From NCBI GenBank assembly GCA_023101725.1, contig JALJCO010000083.1, positions 538,501-602,500 of the forward strand: a stretch of 64,000 nucleotides of DNA, in the 5' to 3' direction. The translations under genes were made by a program, and so were the position numbers. The first letter of the stretch is position 1. Each line of letters opens with the position of its first letter. Shown one piece after another: positions 12,641 to 24,993 of the stretch. The notes below the pieces were generated by a model that was given only the letters and a program-made list of their open reading frames with translations, was not told the origin of the DNA and did not search any database. This stretch comes from Atherinomorus stipes (taxonomy: Eukaryota; Chordata; Actinopteri; Atheriniformes; Atherinidae).

Positions 12641-12665
<25 letters not shown>
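12641..12665. repeat. (TA)n microsatellite
   Basis: About 12 TA units following a short TG tract. Confidence 0.9.
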
Positions 12666-12667
<2 letters not shown>

Positions 12668-13078
12668 ATCCCATTGGAGAAAATCTGGTAAAAGAGAATG
12701 TATCTGTCCTTTTGTTGCAATTTTTTTCTGATTTCAAAATGTAGAAATTAAAGGGATTCCTTTAAATTGACTGTGACGCCCCCAGTGGGTGTGGCCTGTC
12801 ATCAGGGCACCTGCTCTGGGTGGCTGGTCATTTAAAAGCTCAGATGACTAACTTTTCTCTCTCTCTCTGCTTCCCTCCGCAGCCTGGTTTGTACACGTAC
12901 TGATCTGCATTTACATTACACCACTGATTTTTCACTTATATATTTTGCATCCACTTATTTTCATGTAATCATTTAGAAAAGTCACCATTGACGCCTTCCC
13001 TTTTTTTTGTCACGGCTTGCCATACAGGTCGCGCCATTGACGGCAAATATTCTACAGTACTGTAAGTATATCAAAAAT

Positions 13079-13152
13079 GTTCCATGAGCTTTTTTTAAAA
13101 AGCTGTCTTGCCGCATAATGTTCCATGAGCTTTTTTAAAAAGCTCATGGAAC
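13079..13152. repeat. Direct duplication with a near-perfect 33-bp palindrome
   Basis: GTTCCATGAGC followed by T and A runs and AGCT occurs at 13079-13104 and again at 13120. In the second copy it continues into its own reverse complement (AGCTCATGGAAC), giving a near-perfect hairpin at 13120-13152. The text just after it ('acaagacaac') is close to the complement of the 'gctgtcttg' that ends the first copy, so the inverted symmetry is larger than the central hairpin. It has no coding potential. Confidence 0.85.
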
Positions 13153-14149
13153 ACAAGACAACTTTTATTTAGCTGGGTTGAGTCAAAAATGGCTCTTTGG
13201 GTTGTAAAAGTTGCAGACTCCTGTCTCATTGCCTCCTTTTTTGTTACTAGTTAAATGCAATTTTTTCAAAAAAAGGAAAAAAAAACCTCATAAAAAGTAA
13301 GAAGTTCTCATGTTAGAATATTTCACTAATTTTAATCAACTTGTCAGTGATGAGAAAACACATTTTCTGGCATTTGTGGGTTAGATGAGGTAATATTTTC
13401 CCCATTTTGGAAAATCTTTGGATGATTAATTTTCTTGTTTTGTTGGCAGATGATTTTTCTTATTTTGAGCAACATTTACTGAAATTTTTTACTTTTCCTC
13501 CTTGTTTCTGACAACAGACTTTTTGCAGTTTGCAAAACAGTAAATGAAGAGACGAAGAGAAATCAGGAGTCATAAAGATGAAGCTTGGTGTTAATAAAGC
13601 CTAAATTTGGTCACATGCTGTACATGCATATCAGACTGAACTGACTGAATCTGAGGATGTTCGTTCACCTGAAATTTCTTTCTTTCTTTTTTTTTTTTTT
13701 TTTTCTACAGGGTTTAAATTTGAATGAACACATTCAGCACCAAGTCTTTTGGGGCTTATTTTCTGTTTTATAGCTGATCAGGATCTTTTTCTAAACTGAA
13801 CCAGGTGCTTTACAAACCTGAACATGAAAAATGTGACTAACTGGAGGCCAAGCAGCCAAGCTGTGTCAGCACTTGTACTGTCTCAGCCCTTTATTATATC
13901 TCTTCTTTCTCCAGACATCAGAGCCGAAGAGCTGCGGCATTAATAATTTAAAAACCGTGGTGAACTGATTAATGACACTTGTCTGACTCTTTGTGCACAT
14001 TACTTTTGGTCTTTTAGCCAGACTTTTAAAACTGAAGCTTTAAATGTTGGAAAAAAGATGAAATTACCTTGAAGATGCTCACTTAGAAATTTTACATTGT
14101 AGAAAATTCTTAAAAACATATCTGAAAAGAACCTTTTTTTCAGATTAAA
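13153..14149. other. Gene-free stretch
   Basis: No gene is seen. A T-rich run near 13687-13704 and AT-rich sequence fill the interval. Confidence 0.5.
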
Positions 14150-14430
14150 CAGTCATCCTCAAAGTTATTCATATTGTCCCATTTAAAAAAAAAAAAAAAA
14201 AAAAACTCGGCTGTTAGTGAATTAAGTTGAAACTAAACAAATTAATAGTAAATTGATTTTGATTCCTGGTTCAACAGAAATATTAAAAACATACACAAAT
14301 AAAACATGCTGGGGCTCCTAAAATTGATTGAGAAACACTTTGAGGCAATTACTGCTTTCTGTACTGTCCAGTCAGGTATTTTGGTCCACTGTTTATAAGC
14401 AAGTGCTCCAAGGTGATTCATCTGTACTTC
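14150..14430 (-). mobile_element. Tc1-like short element, truncated, inverted copy
   Basis: It starts with CAGTCATCCTCAAAGTTATT, the same end as the 2607 element. After an A-rich run it continues as the reverse complement of that element's interior, including the shared 'ttttggtccactg' block near 14380. The other terminus is missing. Confidence 0.7.
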
Positions 14431-14740
14431 TGCAGCTTATAGTTCCCCTATTGAATGCTGCCTAGTCAGTCCTTTGATGTGAAATCTGCTCCTCGTTTGT
14501 ACTCGAATGTGCGGATTACAAAAGGTAGTTGGAAAAAAAGTCTCCAGTGAATTAGTTTACTTTCATCAAGTGGTGCTAATTGAATATGCCAGATTACAAC
14601 AACTACTGTACGCTAAGCTAATCTAAAATCAGTGCTGCCAGATTCAGAGAATGACTGGGTCGGCTAGAAAACGCTTCTGTTCACTTGTTCAACTCAGGGG
14701 ACTGCGGGGGGAGGCTCAATTTCACCCAGAGGTGGCATAT

Positions 14741-14945
14741 GCCTTTAAAACCAGACATAAGCAGCTTCAAAGCAAGTCAGTCTGTAGCAGCAGCAGCTGC
14801 ACCGTAGTCACATGACTGAAAGGAATGCTGGGATATGAAGTTCTTCCACCACAACAGGAACTTTTCTTCATGCTGGACTGGTGCTAATGGAACAAGACCC
14901 TGCATGATTTTGTGACGGGATAATGAGTTCTCATGAGATTTTGTC
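14741..14945 (-). mobile_element. hAT-like repeat, family A, minus copy
   Basis: This stretch is the reverse complement of parts of 24616-24815 and 32930-33340. Shared blocks include the complement of 'cccagcattcctttcaaagt' and a CAGCAGCAGC-type run beside 'acagactgacttgc'. It is non-coding and fragmentary, without clear termini. Confidence 0.6.
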
Positions 14946-17900
14946 AATAAACATAACATTACAGTGCTTTTTAATATTGATACGATGTAACAACACAAAA
15001 TGTTGCAATATATCGCCTTACGGATATTTTCTCACACCCCAATTTCCTTTATCAGTTTTATTACAGCTCAGTCACCAACAACAACTCCTGTTCAAAGCTA
15101 TTTATTTCATGTTCACTTTTCTTGTGAAAATATTGTCATTTGGTTTCATATTTCTGTCTTTGTACTTCAGTGTCTTCCTCAGTACACCTCTATGTTTTCC
15201 ATTACCATTTTTTATTGTACTGTTGGTTGTTACTTTCTGTAACAACCAACAGGTTTTTATCCAGTCTGTGAAATGATAACCTCCTCTGGAAAGAGGTTTA
15301 TAATCATTTTCACTGTTTAAATTGACAGCTGTCTTGTTGGAGCAATGTTTTATTGTCAGCCAGCCAGATTCAGCATATTAAACTATGCAAATATTCTCTT
15401 TTTACTGCAGACTTATTCCAGAAGGCATTTGTATGAAAAGTGCAAAGTGAATCAATTAATTTTATTTAATCAACTTTGCCAATTTCCATTCAGGCATGAT
15501 GATTTAAACACTTTAAGATCAACAACCTTCTTTGTATAACATCACATCAGCATACTATGGTAATAAGTATTAGTACTTGCAAAAGATTGTGCTGAAAATT
15601 GCATCAGAGGGAGTAACTGTACAGAACAAAAGCTCTGCAAACAGCTGGTAATGCATATGCAACATTATCTGTGTTAAAACTTGGATGCAGTGCAGGGAGG
15701 AGATGTTGCCATGAGATACCTGCAGAGATGTGACCAGGTTGTTTGATCCTGAGGGCAAAAGTTCTGTTCGGTGGGGTACCAGTGGTCCCAAAGCACTCTG
15801 TCAAACGGATTCCCCAGTTCTGGGGACGGTTTTACGTGCAACAGCTCATAAATACTCTTCTACATCGCATGGGTGGACCCATGTCTGCAAAAATAGAGGA
15901 TAGAACTGTTTGAGAACTTGGTGATAAATGGGTAAAACATTTGCTGACCCTACGGATCACCACTTAAGACTGGTTCTGAAATTCTTTTAAATCTTTATGT
16001 GTGGTCGGCTCAGTCATCACACCAGCACATAGATCCAAGGCTCAGAATGAAGGAAAATCACATTTTTAAACAAAAAGGCCGTATGGCTCCTCCCCAAATT
16101 ATTCAGTTTGGTTCTTTTTTCTCCATCTTCTCCCTCTTCTTTTCTTCCTTTAAATACATCGTCTTCTCTTACTTCCCTCTAATCACCTTCCTTAACCTGC
16201 TGCCTTATACTCTTTCACTAATCTCTGTCCTCACCTTTACCCTAACCTCAAACTTAATCCCAACCCAACCAGTCCAGGCTCTAAGCCGGAGCAGTTAGTC
16301 TTTCTCTTCCTCTCCTCCCATAACCCCTTTCCACATACTGCACACATCACTGGCACCCTGAAGGTTCCTTGTGTGCACGGCACCTTCAGCAGAAGCCCCC
16401 TGACTCAGCCCCCACACACCCACATCGATCTGGAGTTGAGATGCCCATGATGTCTGCACTAAACTCCAGGATGCTGTGATGGCGCAGGGAGAGCTCGGAG
16501 AAAATCTAATACTATTAAAAGTGTTTATTCTCATCATTGTAACCTTTTAGCATATTTTTGGAGTGTATGTTGTCATACTGCAGCAGTTCTGGAAATAAAC
16601 TTTCTTATTTTTAAGCTTAACCCTTGAAACTAACTACTTTTGTCCTCCTGTTTTTATTTATGTGAAAATGTGTAAAACTTCAACCCTTTCAATCCCAGAA
16701 AACTTACTTTTTTATATCCTCCTTCTTTACCTGACTTCTTCCAGTAATGTCTACTTAGGTTTCTTTGTTGAATCAGCAGGTTCAAAACAGTCAGTGTGCT
16801 TATATCCAAGTGCTGATGTGTGACTTGGAGCTGTAAACGAAAGTAAAAAGTAAAATGGAAAAAAAGTGCAAAAAAAAATCTGTAAATTGATTTTTTTTTT
16901 CAGTGAGGACACTAAAGGGTTAATGCAACTCTGAGATTTCAGCCTTGAACAAAGGAACAATGATGCAGAATTAGTTTCTGAGGATGTTCTGATGTTTTGA
17001 GAATCCATCGCAGCTCTCTGATTCCAAGCAGCTCATCTTTGTGAAGAAGCAAATTTCAAACAGCCTTTCAAGCGTGCAGGGTTTAAATGTTTCATACAGG
17101 TTTGGGGCAGTCACTTCAGATCAAAGTTTTCAAATAGAAATTTACAAGTTTTTTTTTTTTCTTTTTCTTCTTGTCTGTTTCATCTGTGGGTGGGTGCAGA
17201 TAGACATTGATTAATGAATAAAAAAGCCACATTCTTGTTCCCTGCTGACCCTTCTCCTCAGCTTCTGAGCCCTTGAAAATGATCCTATTTTGTAAAATAA
17301 ATGAGCAGTTCTGATGGTAAGTTTACATAAATTGGTTCATGAGGAGAATTTATATGAAAATGGGACAATAAAAGCAGATGTTTACTCAGTTTTTTCTCGA
17401 CTTTAGCTCTACCTGTTAGAAGCAACGGGATTAGCAGTCTTATCCATGTTTGTGTTTCATTTATAAAAGGAAGTACTGTCACAACACTGCATGCGTGGAG
17501 CTGTTTGGGATTTAACTGTCAATCTGCACCTTCTCCAACAGATTCTCTGTAATCTCTTCAACAAAGCCGCTGTATACTGCAACATGATATTTGTTGGATT
17601 CAGGTGAGGCTTAAAGCAGAATTACATGATGAGAAATTTACTATGAAGTGTAAATAAAAGAGTGACACTGGTAAATGAAAGCTGGTACTCAGCACAACTG
17701 TTTGCGCCTTTATCATGTCCTGCAGGACCATACTAATGCAACATTAATTGCTTCTGAGGGTTCATGTCCAGCCACTACACACACAGCATGCTTACTTGAT
17801 GCTGTCCTAAAAGACGAGGTAAGGCAGTTTATCCACAGCATGAGCAGGTAATTAAATTGCTGGAAATTATGTATCGATCCGCGGCTTAAACATTGTCAAA

Positions 17901-18485
17901 GGTGGTGTTTAATCAGCAAGTTTGTCAGTCATTTTATGGAGGAAAAAAACAAAAGTGGGGAGACAAGAAAACTGCAAATGCATGAGAGGATTACAAATTA
18001 GATATAGAAAGTAATGACTGCAATTATCTGGTTATTTTTGGTTCATTTCTGAGAAAAAATATACCATATATGTTCTGAATGGATTTTCAGTCTCTGGATG
18101 CCTAAGATGCTCAAGCTTAATACTGTTGATACAGACAGTATACTGCATAATACTTTGTCCTGGTAAATGTTCTTCACTTTGATATTTAGTGTGTGTGTGT
18201 GTTTTAATGTGTACACGATGTTTGTTCGGGCTGCCATGTTGGCCCGGCCATGCTTTTCAACAGAATTTGATTTTCTGACTGCAAAACAAAGGTTAGATAA
18301 AGATTTATTGATAGTTTACATTTTTGTACAATACTTTGCACATAAAACTTGAATTAATAGTAAAATACATAACTATTAAGACATTCTATACATAAATAGA
18401 ATCTCTTAGTCTAATTTAGCCTCAACTAATCTGAACCTAGCAGACAGAAAAAAGATGATCTAGTTTGGGAAAAACCTCATAATTA
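14946..18485. other. Gene-free stretch, pyrimidine-rich patch at 16100-16330
   Basis: No gene is recognised. At 16100-16330 the plus strand is strongly pyrimidine-rich with many CT and CC steps. Several short frames exist but none has family features. Confidence 0.5.
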
Positions 18486-18594
18486 CAAAAAATTACTAAA
18501 ATGTCGATATTCTGGCATGAAAATCGATTCTAGAGAATAAAAGGCGAGTATCGGGAATATCGATATTTTGGTATCGATCCGCACATCTCTACTT
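18486..18594. mobile_element. Right end of a 'gatcgatacc' type short DNA element
   Basis: The end motif 'ggtatcgatccgcacatctc' and the preceding 'atatcgatattttggtatcg' are typical of teleost hAT-like repeats that start TAGAGATGTGCGGATC. The left end is not identified; it may lie near 18250. Confidence 0.45.
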
Positions 18595-20437
18595 TTAATG
18601 GGATTTTTGTTGTTAAGTTGAAAATAGTAAGTTGAGTAAGTTTGACTAAAGAAGACACTTAGTTCAAACAATGTGGATTGTGATGAAAATAGTTAACCGA
18701 TGATGTTCAGTAAACACTTTTCACCTAAGTTGATACAACTTAACTTGTCTAGATGTAAAAACTAGAATGGTTTGAGGCAACAGGTTTCCACACAAATTTC
18801 TAGTAGGCTCAACTAATCCTGGCTTAGAGTGAAAGAGGATGTGTTAAGAAATGCTGATAAATGATGGAAACCCTAGTTAAGCATAACCGTAGTGTACATG
18901 CATATGCAATAATAGACAGCTCATGCAAGAAAAGTGCAATAAACCATTTCCTGACACGGTTTATCAAGAATATAAAGACTGTTTCAACTTACAGATGCCA
19001 AAAGCAAATAAATGTTGCAACTGTTTATTTCAACATTATCAACAGTTATTTTTCTTTTCTAAAAAAAAGAAATTCAGTAATGAGTGAATCTATCTAGTCA
19101 ACTCCAAATTTGGTCTTTTGTTTTCTTCAGATTGCATACAGCAGCGCTATCATAAGAAAACAACTTATTTTCTTTAGATCATGAAATGACTAGTGTGACT
19201 TTAAAAAAATGAGTGTCTGTGCACCTCATTGCATCATCCATTTTCGCTGTCATGACAGTTGTGGGGGTTATATAACAAACAAAATCCAGAAATGCATGTG
19301 CAATTCTGAGTTTTTAAACATCTGCTTTTCAGCACAGATGGTGGAATCTGAGGATAGATAACAGTTTCATTATCGGGCCAACATAAGAAAATATATTAAT
19401 ATATTGACCTGTTATCACTGCAAACTAAACTTCGTTGTCTCAAGATAAACTTTAGATCATGAAGCTGAAACTTTCAACTTTTTTTCAGTTATTTTCTCTT
19501 TTGGCTCCATATGGAGCAGTTCCTCTCAGAAAGTGGTTGTCAGACTTACTTCTGAGACACTGGCACTGCTGTCAGACATAAAATGTGCTTTTTTATATTC
19601 CCTCAACGAATTATGGCGTGCAGCTGAAGTAAACTAGTTGCCATTCCTGCAGCGGTATCTGCAATATGTGCACTTCAGAAAACATGAGACATGAACAATT
19701 TCTGTTTACTTTCTTTCGTAATGTTTGGCGTCTAGAAAAGCTCAGAGAACATCTGCAGTTCGAACGAGCAGTGGCATAGGAAAAATGTTTTAGCTTTACA
19801 AAGCTTGCTATTGTCTGACATTTTACATTTTGCAGAGGTTATCTGAGCATGCAGAGGAACGAGTTCATCAGCAAGGAATGTAGAATTTTAATGAAGACTT
19901 TTGCCAATAACTTGCACACAGAACATTTTGATTAATGGTATTTATTCTGTAGCCATCTGTGAAGCATCACTAAGCTTAACTTGATGCAACAGCTGATGTT
20001 TACTATCATTTTACTGCATGAGAAAGCAGCTGTTTATTTGTTTCCGTTGTGATACAGTATGATCTGAGGGATGTATGCTGACCCAGTCAGGCATGTGTCA
20101 TGAAGTGGCTCTGTTTCTGACTAGATCACCATGGTAACATGAGCTAGTAGAGGTTTTTTAGAGTCAACTTGCTGTATTTTTTTATGAATCAGCTGTGAGA
20201 AGCAAAGTCCTGTTTTTTTAGTTATTTCTGAGTCAGAACACAGACGCTGTCATGCACAAATACAGGAAGTTGATATCAGACACTGACACATTTAAACCAC
20301 TCGACTGACTTGGAATAAGGTCTGGATTGTCAAATAACCAAAAGATTATTAATAGCTTTTCTCACAAGAGGGCAAATTGGGATGCTGATCAGATGCTGGC
20401 ATTTTTACTTATAGATCTAAACATAATGCAAAGTTCA
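18595..20437. other. Gene-free stretch
   Basis: No gene or recognisable element is seen. Confidence 0.5.
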
Positions 20438-20649
20438 TTAACCTGTTTAAAACCACCTGGGCGCCGGCGCCAGGGCTGTGTTTTAGTCACACTTTTCTAA
20501 TTTATATTTTCAGAAACTAGAAGGTGTAAGCTTTCAAATGATGTCTCACACAAGTAATTTTCGCCTTACAGTTCCTCTGTTATTTGCATTTCCATTTGGG
20601 TATGCAAAATAGGCGAGGATTACTTAAAAAGGGGGAGTTAAGAGGTTAA
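20438..20649. mobile_element. Short TTAA-ended element (about 212 bp)
   Basis: TTAACCTGTTTAAAAC at the left and the complement of TTAACCTCTTAACTCC at the right form inverted ends beginning with TTAA. The interior includes 'cctgggcgccggcgccaggg', itself a GC-rich palindrome just inside the left end. The TTAA termini suggest a piggyBac-like non-autonomous element. It is too short to encode anything. Confidence 0.6.
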
Positions 20650-21441
20650 ATGGCATCAGCAGTTAAAGTACAAAATATTTATGCTGCATATTTTAAGCAT
20701 GACTGGAAATCATTCATCAAAACAAAAATGAAAAAATAACAATTATTTCTAAAAACTAAAACATAAGCTGTAGTCTTTTTGGAATAATCTTTCGTAATCT
20801 TTCTCACCGAAAAGCACAGTGGAGGTTTAATCATGTCATCGAGATTACTGGAAACACAAGCATGGACAATCAGACCCCTACAGTATATTCCATAGGTGGT
20901 TAATGACTGACTTGGTTATTGCTTTAAATTATAACTTTCTTTTTTTCAACCTGGATCTTATTTCTAGGAGTTTATATGTACATTTACTCACCGGTAAAAT
21001 TTCTGTATCACTTTGGCTCCTTCGGGCGATATTTAGATTAGTCACCCTCCGGCATGCATCCATAAGGAGAGATGGGGCAGCCTCTCTATGAGGCATTATC
21101 TACGGCAAAACTCACAAACTAACAAAAGAGAACTACTGTCCTGTCAGTTCAGAGTTACGTAGCTCTCCGTAAGCTATTGAGGGCTTTCTGTACACTCTTC
21201 AGGCACACCTCCACAGTACAGCTGAGAAGAGCAGCTTGCTACCTATACACCAACAAACTGTAATCGCAAAACTCTGAACTCACAGGACAATAATACTCAT
21301 TTGTTAGTTTGTTCAATCTACTTAAAGTATTTGTGAAATAAACTGGTTTTGGTGCAGATAATGCCTTATAGCAGGGGTGTGCAGCTCTGGTCCTCAAGAG
21401 CCACAATCCTGCACGTTTTCCACTTCTCCCTGCTCCAACAC

Positions 21442-22664
21442 CATAGACTATTAACAGAGAGGGATGAACCTTCCACTATGTCACCCGTTGGTTTCTGAAG
21501 AGCTAAAAGTGAAGCCAGTTGAGTGTGTCCCACTGTCACCATCTTGCCATGTCACCTGTGTTGTCTGTCCTGGAAAATACTAAAATGGGCAAAGGCAAGG
21601 CCGCTCTGAACCACGAGGCAAATGATTGACAGCTGACGTACTCTGGGCCAAACGCTAACCGAGCTAACTCAAAACTAAAGCTCCGTTTCCACCAGCAGGT
21701 CTGAGTCGTTTCAGGTCGGGACGGATCGGTCCACGTTTTTTTGCGTCTCCACAGATAAAAACTGGGACGGGTAACCTTACTGTATATCCGATCCCACCTA
21801 GCCTACTTTTTTATACCCTTCGGTAGGGGTACTGATCAAACCAAAGAGGTGGAGCTAATACCCAGCAATCTGTTGATTCGTTGAAAAATCTGTCATGTCC
21901 CGCGTGACCCAGCGTAAAAACAAAGCAAGGATGACTCCTTGTGTTTCTGTCATGTGTGGTGCGGTGCTTTGGTTAAAAAGTGTTGCACGGCGATGATGTC
22001 ACGTGATCGTGTAGCAGCGCTATCTGGTTAATACTCCACCTCCAGAGTAAGAGTACAGTTTGCTGTGGGGACGCAGCATGAAATCAACACATCCGTACCA
22101 AAATCCACCCAATCCGGCCTGGCCTGACCCGACCTGACCCAGACCCAGGGGTGGAAATGGGGCTTAACAAGAGCTAATGAAGATTAGCTCCCTAAGCGGA
22201 GGGATAAAGGTAAGACATGCTTAAACTTGCTATTATCTGACTCAAAAACCACCGTTGTGCAACTCTGCTACAAACTGAGAGCAAACAAGGAGCTAACTGG
22301 GAACAACCGGTCGGCAGGCCGGCTTCCAGTCTGCCGCATGTCAATCAAAAGAACACGCCCTTAATTATGAGTAATTTCAAGATTAAATAACATCTAAACA
22401 GATGAGTTATAAAAAAATAACCCCTTCACAGCTGACATGAAGGTAAACTTGACCTATTAAACCTAAAATGATTTTTTGAACCAGGCTGTAAACGTGTTTA
22501 TTTCTGCTGTAAACATGTTTATTTCTGCTGTGAAGTTGGCGTTTTTAACATATCAGTCTATGGGGATTTGCTCTGTTTTGCAGGCCCTAGCGGATCAAGG
22601 GAGAACTGCAAAAAATGACTTCATCCGGGTAGCCTCATAGTTGGCCACAGGAGGTTGCCGCTTG
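21442..22664. mobile_element. Third-layer element with a perfect 8-bp duplication
   Basis: A perfect direct repeat TCCAACAC flanks it (21434-21441 and 22665-22672), and removing one copy plus the interior restores the hAT-like second layer. The left end begins 'catagactattaacagag' and the right end is 'gaggttgccgcttg', both familiar from an abundant fish repeat, but they are not obvious inverted repeats of one another. An internal 21-bp tandem pair ('ctgtaaacgtgtttatttct' type) lies at 22486-22527. It is non-coding. The 8-bp duplication suggests hAT-type integration; the missing end symmetry leaves the class open. Confidence 0.8.
21679..22164. mobile_element. Innermost element, TAA target duplication
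   Basis: The ends AGCTCCGTTTCCACC and GGTGGAAATGGGGCT are inverted repeats of 15 bp with two mismatches, flanked by TAA on both sides (21676-21678 and 22165-22167). A 3-bp TAA duplication fits PIF/Harbinger-type integration. The interior is relatively GC-rich near the right end and has no transposase frame. Confidence 0.75.
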
Positions 22665-22982
22665 TCCAACACACACCTGACTCAAATTAATGAGTAATTG
22701 TTCACAGCTTCATAGGCTTTTAGATACATTTAGTTTGAGTCAGCTTTGCTGGTGCATGGAGGCATGGAAAACTGACAGGACAGTGACCCTTCAGGACCGA
22801 CTTTGGACACCCCTGCCTTATGGAGAAGTTGTCCCGTCTCTCCCATTATATGGGTATACGCTGGAGGGTGACTAATCTAAATACCGCCCGAAGGAGTTAA
22901 AGTGATACAGAAATTTTACCGGTGAGTAAATGCACGTATAAACTCCTTGAAATAAGGTCCAGGTTGGAAAAAGGAAGTTATC

Positions 22983-24615
22983 CTCAAGATGGTTTTTAAA
23001 ATTTAGCTCAGAGTCCATAATGACACCAAGATTTCTGGATTGTTGCATTAGTTCGAACACTGACAGCTGATATCTGTCCATCCAACTTTTCAGAGGAATG
23101 GCAGGATGCCGGATCAGCCGTTGTTAGGGAGAGAATCTGCCAACTTTCAGTTTTGATGATGGGTGCTGCAGTTGTCTCACATATTCAATACATTCGGCTT
23201 CATGTCATCGAAAGATGTTTAGAATAACTCATTTCTCTGTGGGACAACACGTTTACACATTTTGCATTTTTTTAGCGATTACATAATATGAACATATATC
23301 AACAATATTTTAGCTTTACTGAGGCGTAGAAGAAGTTTAAAAGAAATTGGAGGGTGATTTGGAAAAGGCCTTGCCTGAGGTGTTGCAGGATGGCACCAGC
23401 AGTTCCAGCAAGACTGCTGCATGAATCCTTTCTCTGACAGTCACATGAAAAAGCTTTGTACCACCCTGACAATCCACACTGCTCCTCCTATAGGGCCACC
23501 ACATCAGAGAACATGTCATTTTTAAAGGCAGTGACTAACAATATGTTGTGTCATCATTCAGCTTTGAGGACTTGGATGAGAGTCAAGGAACATGACGTGC
23601 ACCAGTACTGATGGTTGTTCATCAAACAGCTGCCCCCACTTTACCGTTCTGTTTCTGTGAGGTTGATAAGAAACACAATAACTCCACCTGGCACTGTTAC
23701 TGCAGCAGGTCTGTCATTTGAATTATGCCACTCTCTCGCATATTCTCTTATCTGAAGAGCACATATGTGTTAATAGAATGGGTATTCCACAGTACATGCA
23801 CCTTTCAGTAATGAGTTTTATCTCCTTTGCACTGCAGCTATTCATCAGCTACTGCATTCCCATGCAGCTTTGCCATTTTTCTTCTCCGAGCATGAGCAGT
23901 ATTCCCCACTAACAGTACAGCTATTGCACAGTGCCCTGTCAGCATTCAGACCTCAGCAGGTAATTGGCAGCTGCAAGAAGCAAATGAAATTTGCCTAAAA
24001 AGATGCTGAAAACATTCAATTGTGCTTCCCTGCAAATCAGGAGTGCTGTTGAAAATCTGCTTATGTGGACAAAGTGATAATCTGACAGCAGCTTGAAAAG
24101 CAGCTTTCATAGTGACAGCATAAAAAAGAAGTGGATAATTATAGATTTTTTTTTTCTTTTTGCATAATCTCTCAGCTGTACAGGCCACAGTTAACTTTAT
24201 AACTCTGTCTCATCAGTTTTGCGTTGAGTCATCTATTATGGGACACAATGAAAGAGTCATATTTCTTTATTTTCATGCTGGGTCATCTGATTTAGCTGAA
24301 CAATGGAAAATATCTCCATGAGCAGTGTGATGAAATAGCAGTCTATCTGGTGCTTAGTTTAGAAACAAAAACCTGCTCAGAGTTAGAAGCTTTAGATCTT
24401 GAAATTGAGTTCAAACTGTGATAAATTCTAGCCAATAGGAAGATTCATAAAGAACAAATAATGTTGTTAGAAGCTTTCTGCAGGAAAAAATGGTTAAACT
24501 GAAAATTTTTCAGGAGAATCTACAGTGTTTTTTATGCTTCTACAAATGATTATCCAAAAACTTATGTCACCTTTTCATGTTTTTATTTCTTTTTGGCGGA
24601 ATTACCCCAAACTAG
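22983..24615. other. Gene-free stretch
   Basis: No gene or element is recognised. Confidence 0.5.
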
Positions 24616-24815
24616 AGGTGTCCGATGTTATTGGTCGACCAGTATCATTGACCGATATTGGCATTAAAATGTGATGGAAAATATCTATTGGTTTCATCAT
24701 AAAGAGATTTTTGTGAACAGAATCTTTTCCATTGGTCCAGCTTGTAGAAAAGTCCCTGTTATTCTGGAAGAACTTAATATCCCAGCATTCCTTTTTGAGT
24801 CATATGACCAGAGAT
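24616..24815 (+). mobile_element. hAT-like repeat, family A, left end copy
   Basis: It begins 'gaggtgtccgatgttattgg' and contains 'tattggcattaaaatgtgat' and 'gtagaaaagtccctgttatt', both shared with 32930-33340. Fragmentary, non-coding. Confidence 0.6.
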
Positions 24816-24817
24816 GG

Positions 24818-24910
24818 GATTCATGGTTCTTTGAAGGGAGCTGGATCTTTAGGAGCTGTTCCTTTTTAAAGAGCCATTCAAAAGACCAGTTTGTTCTTAT
24901 CTTTCATTTT
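24818..24910. mobile_element. Fragment of a 'gagccggttctt' hAT-like end
   Basis: The text around 'gttctttgaagggagctgga' and 'aaagagccattcaaaagacc' is a degenerate inverted pair typical of teleost hAT ends. A related motif is seen near 38625-38680. Confidence 0.45.
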
Positions 24911-24993
24911 AGAATTCAGTCAAAGGTAACTTGTTTTTATCAAGTAAATAACACTGATAGCAATTTATTGGGCAAGATTTGGATAAAAATCGA

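Larger units (their letters stand above)
21372..22815. mobile_element. hAT-like element, second layer of the nest
   Basis: The ends CAGGGGTGT and ACACCCCTG are perfect inverted repeats. The 8-bp flanks CCTTATAG (21364-21371) and CCTTATGG (22816-22823) are target duplications with one mismatch. Left-end text 'gctctggtcctcaagagcca' is the common 'aggggtgtccaactc' teleost hAT-like family. It sits in the right arm of the long-inverted-repeat element and is itself split by the third layer. Confidence 0.85.
20930..22982. mobile_element. Long-inverted-repeat element, outermost layer of a four-level nest
   Basis: The left arm (20930 to about 21160) reappears inverted on the right in two parts, about 21240-21371 and 22816-22982. 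Matching landmarks are 'ctcaccggtaaaatttctgt', 'atatttagattagtcaccct' and the 'ctaacaaa...tgtcctgt' block. Without its insertion the element would be about 610 bp, nearly all of it foldback arms around a spacer of less than 100 bp. No transposase is visible. A diverged relative lies at about 26960-27230. The superfamily is not clear from the ends. Confidence 0.75.
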
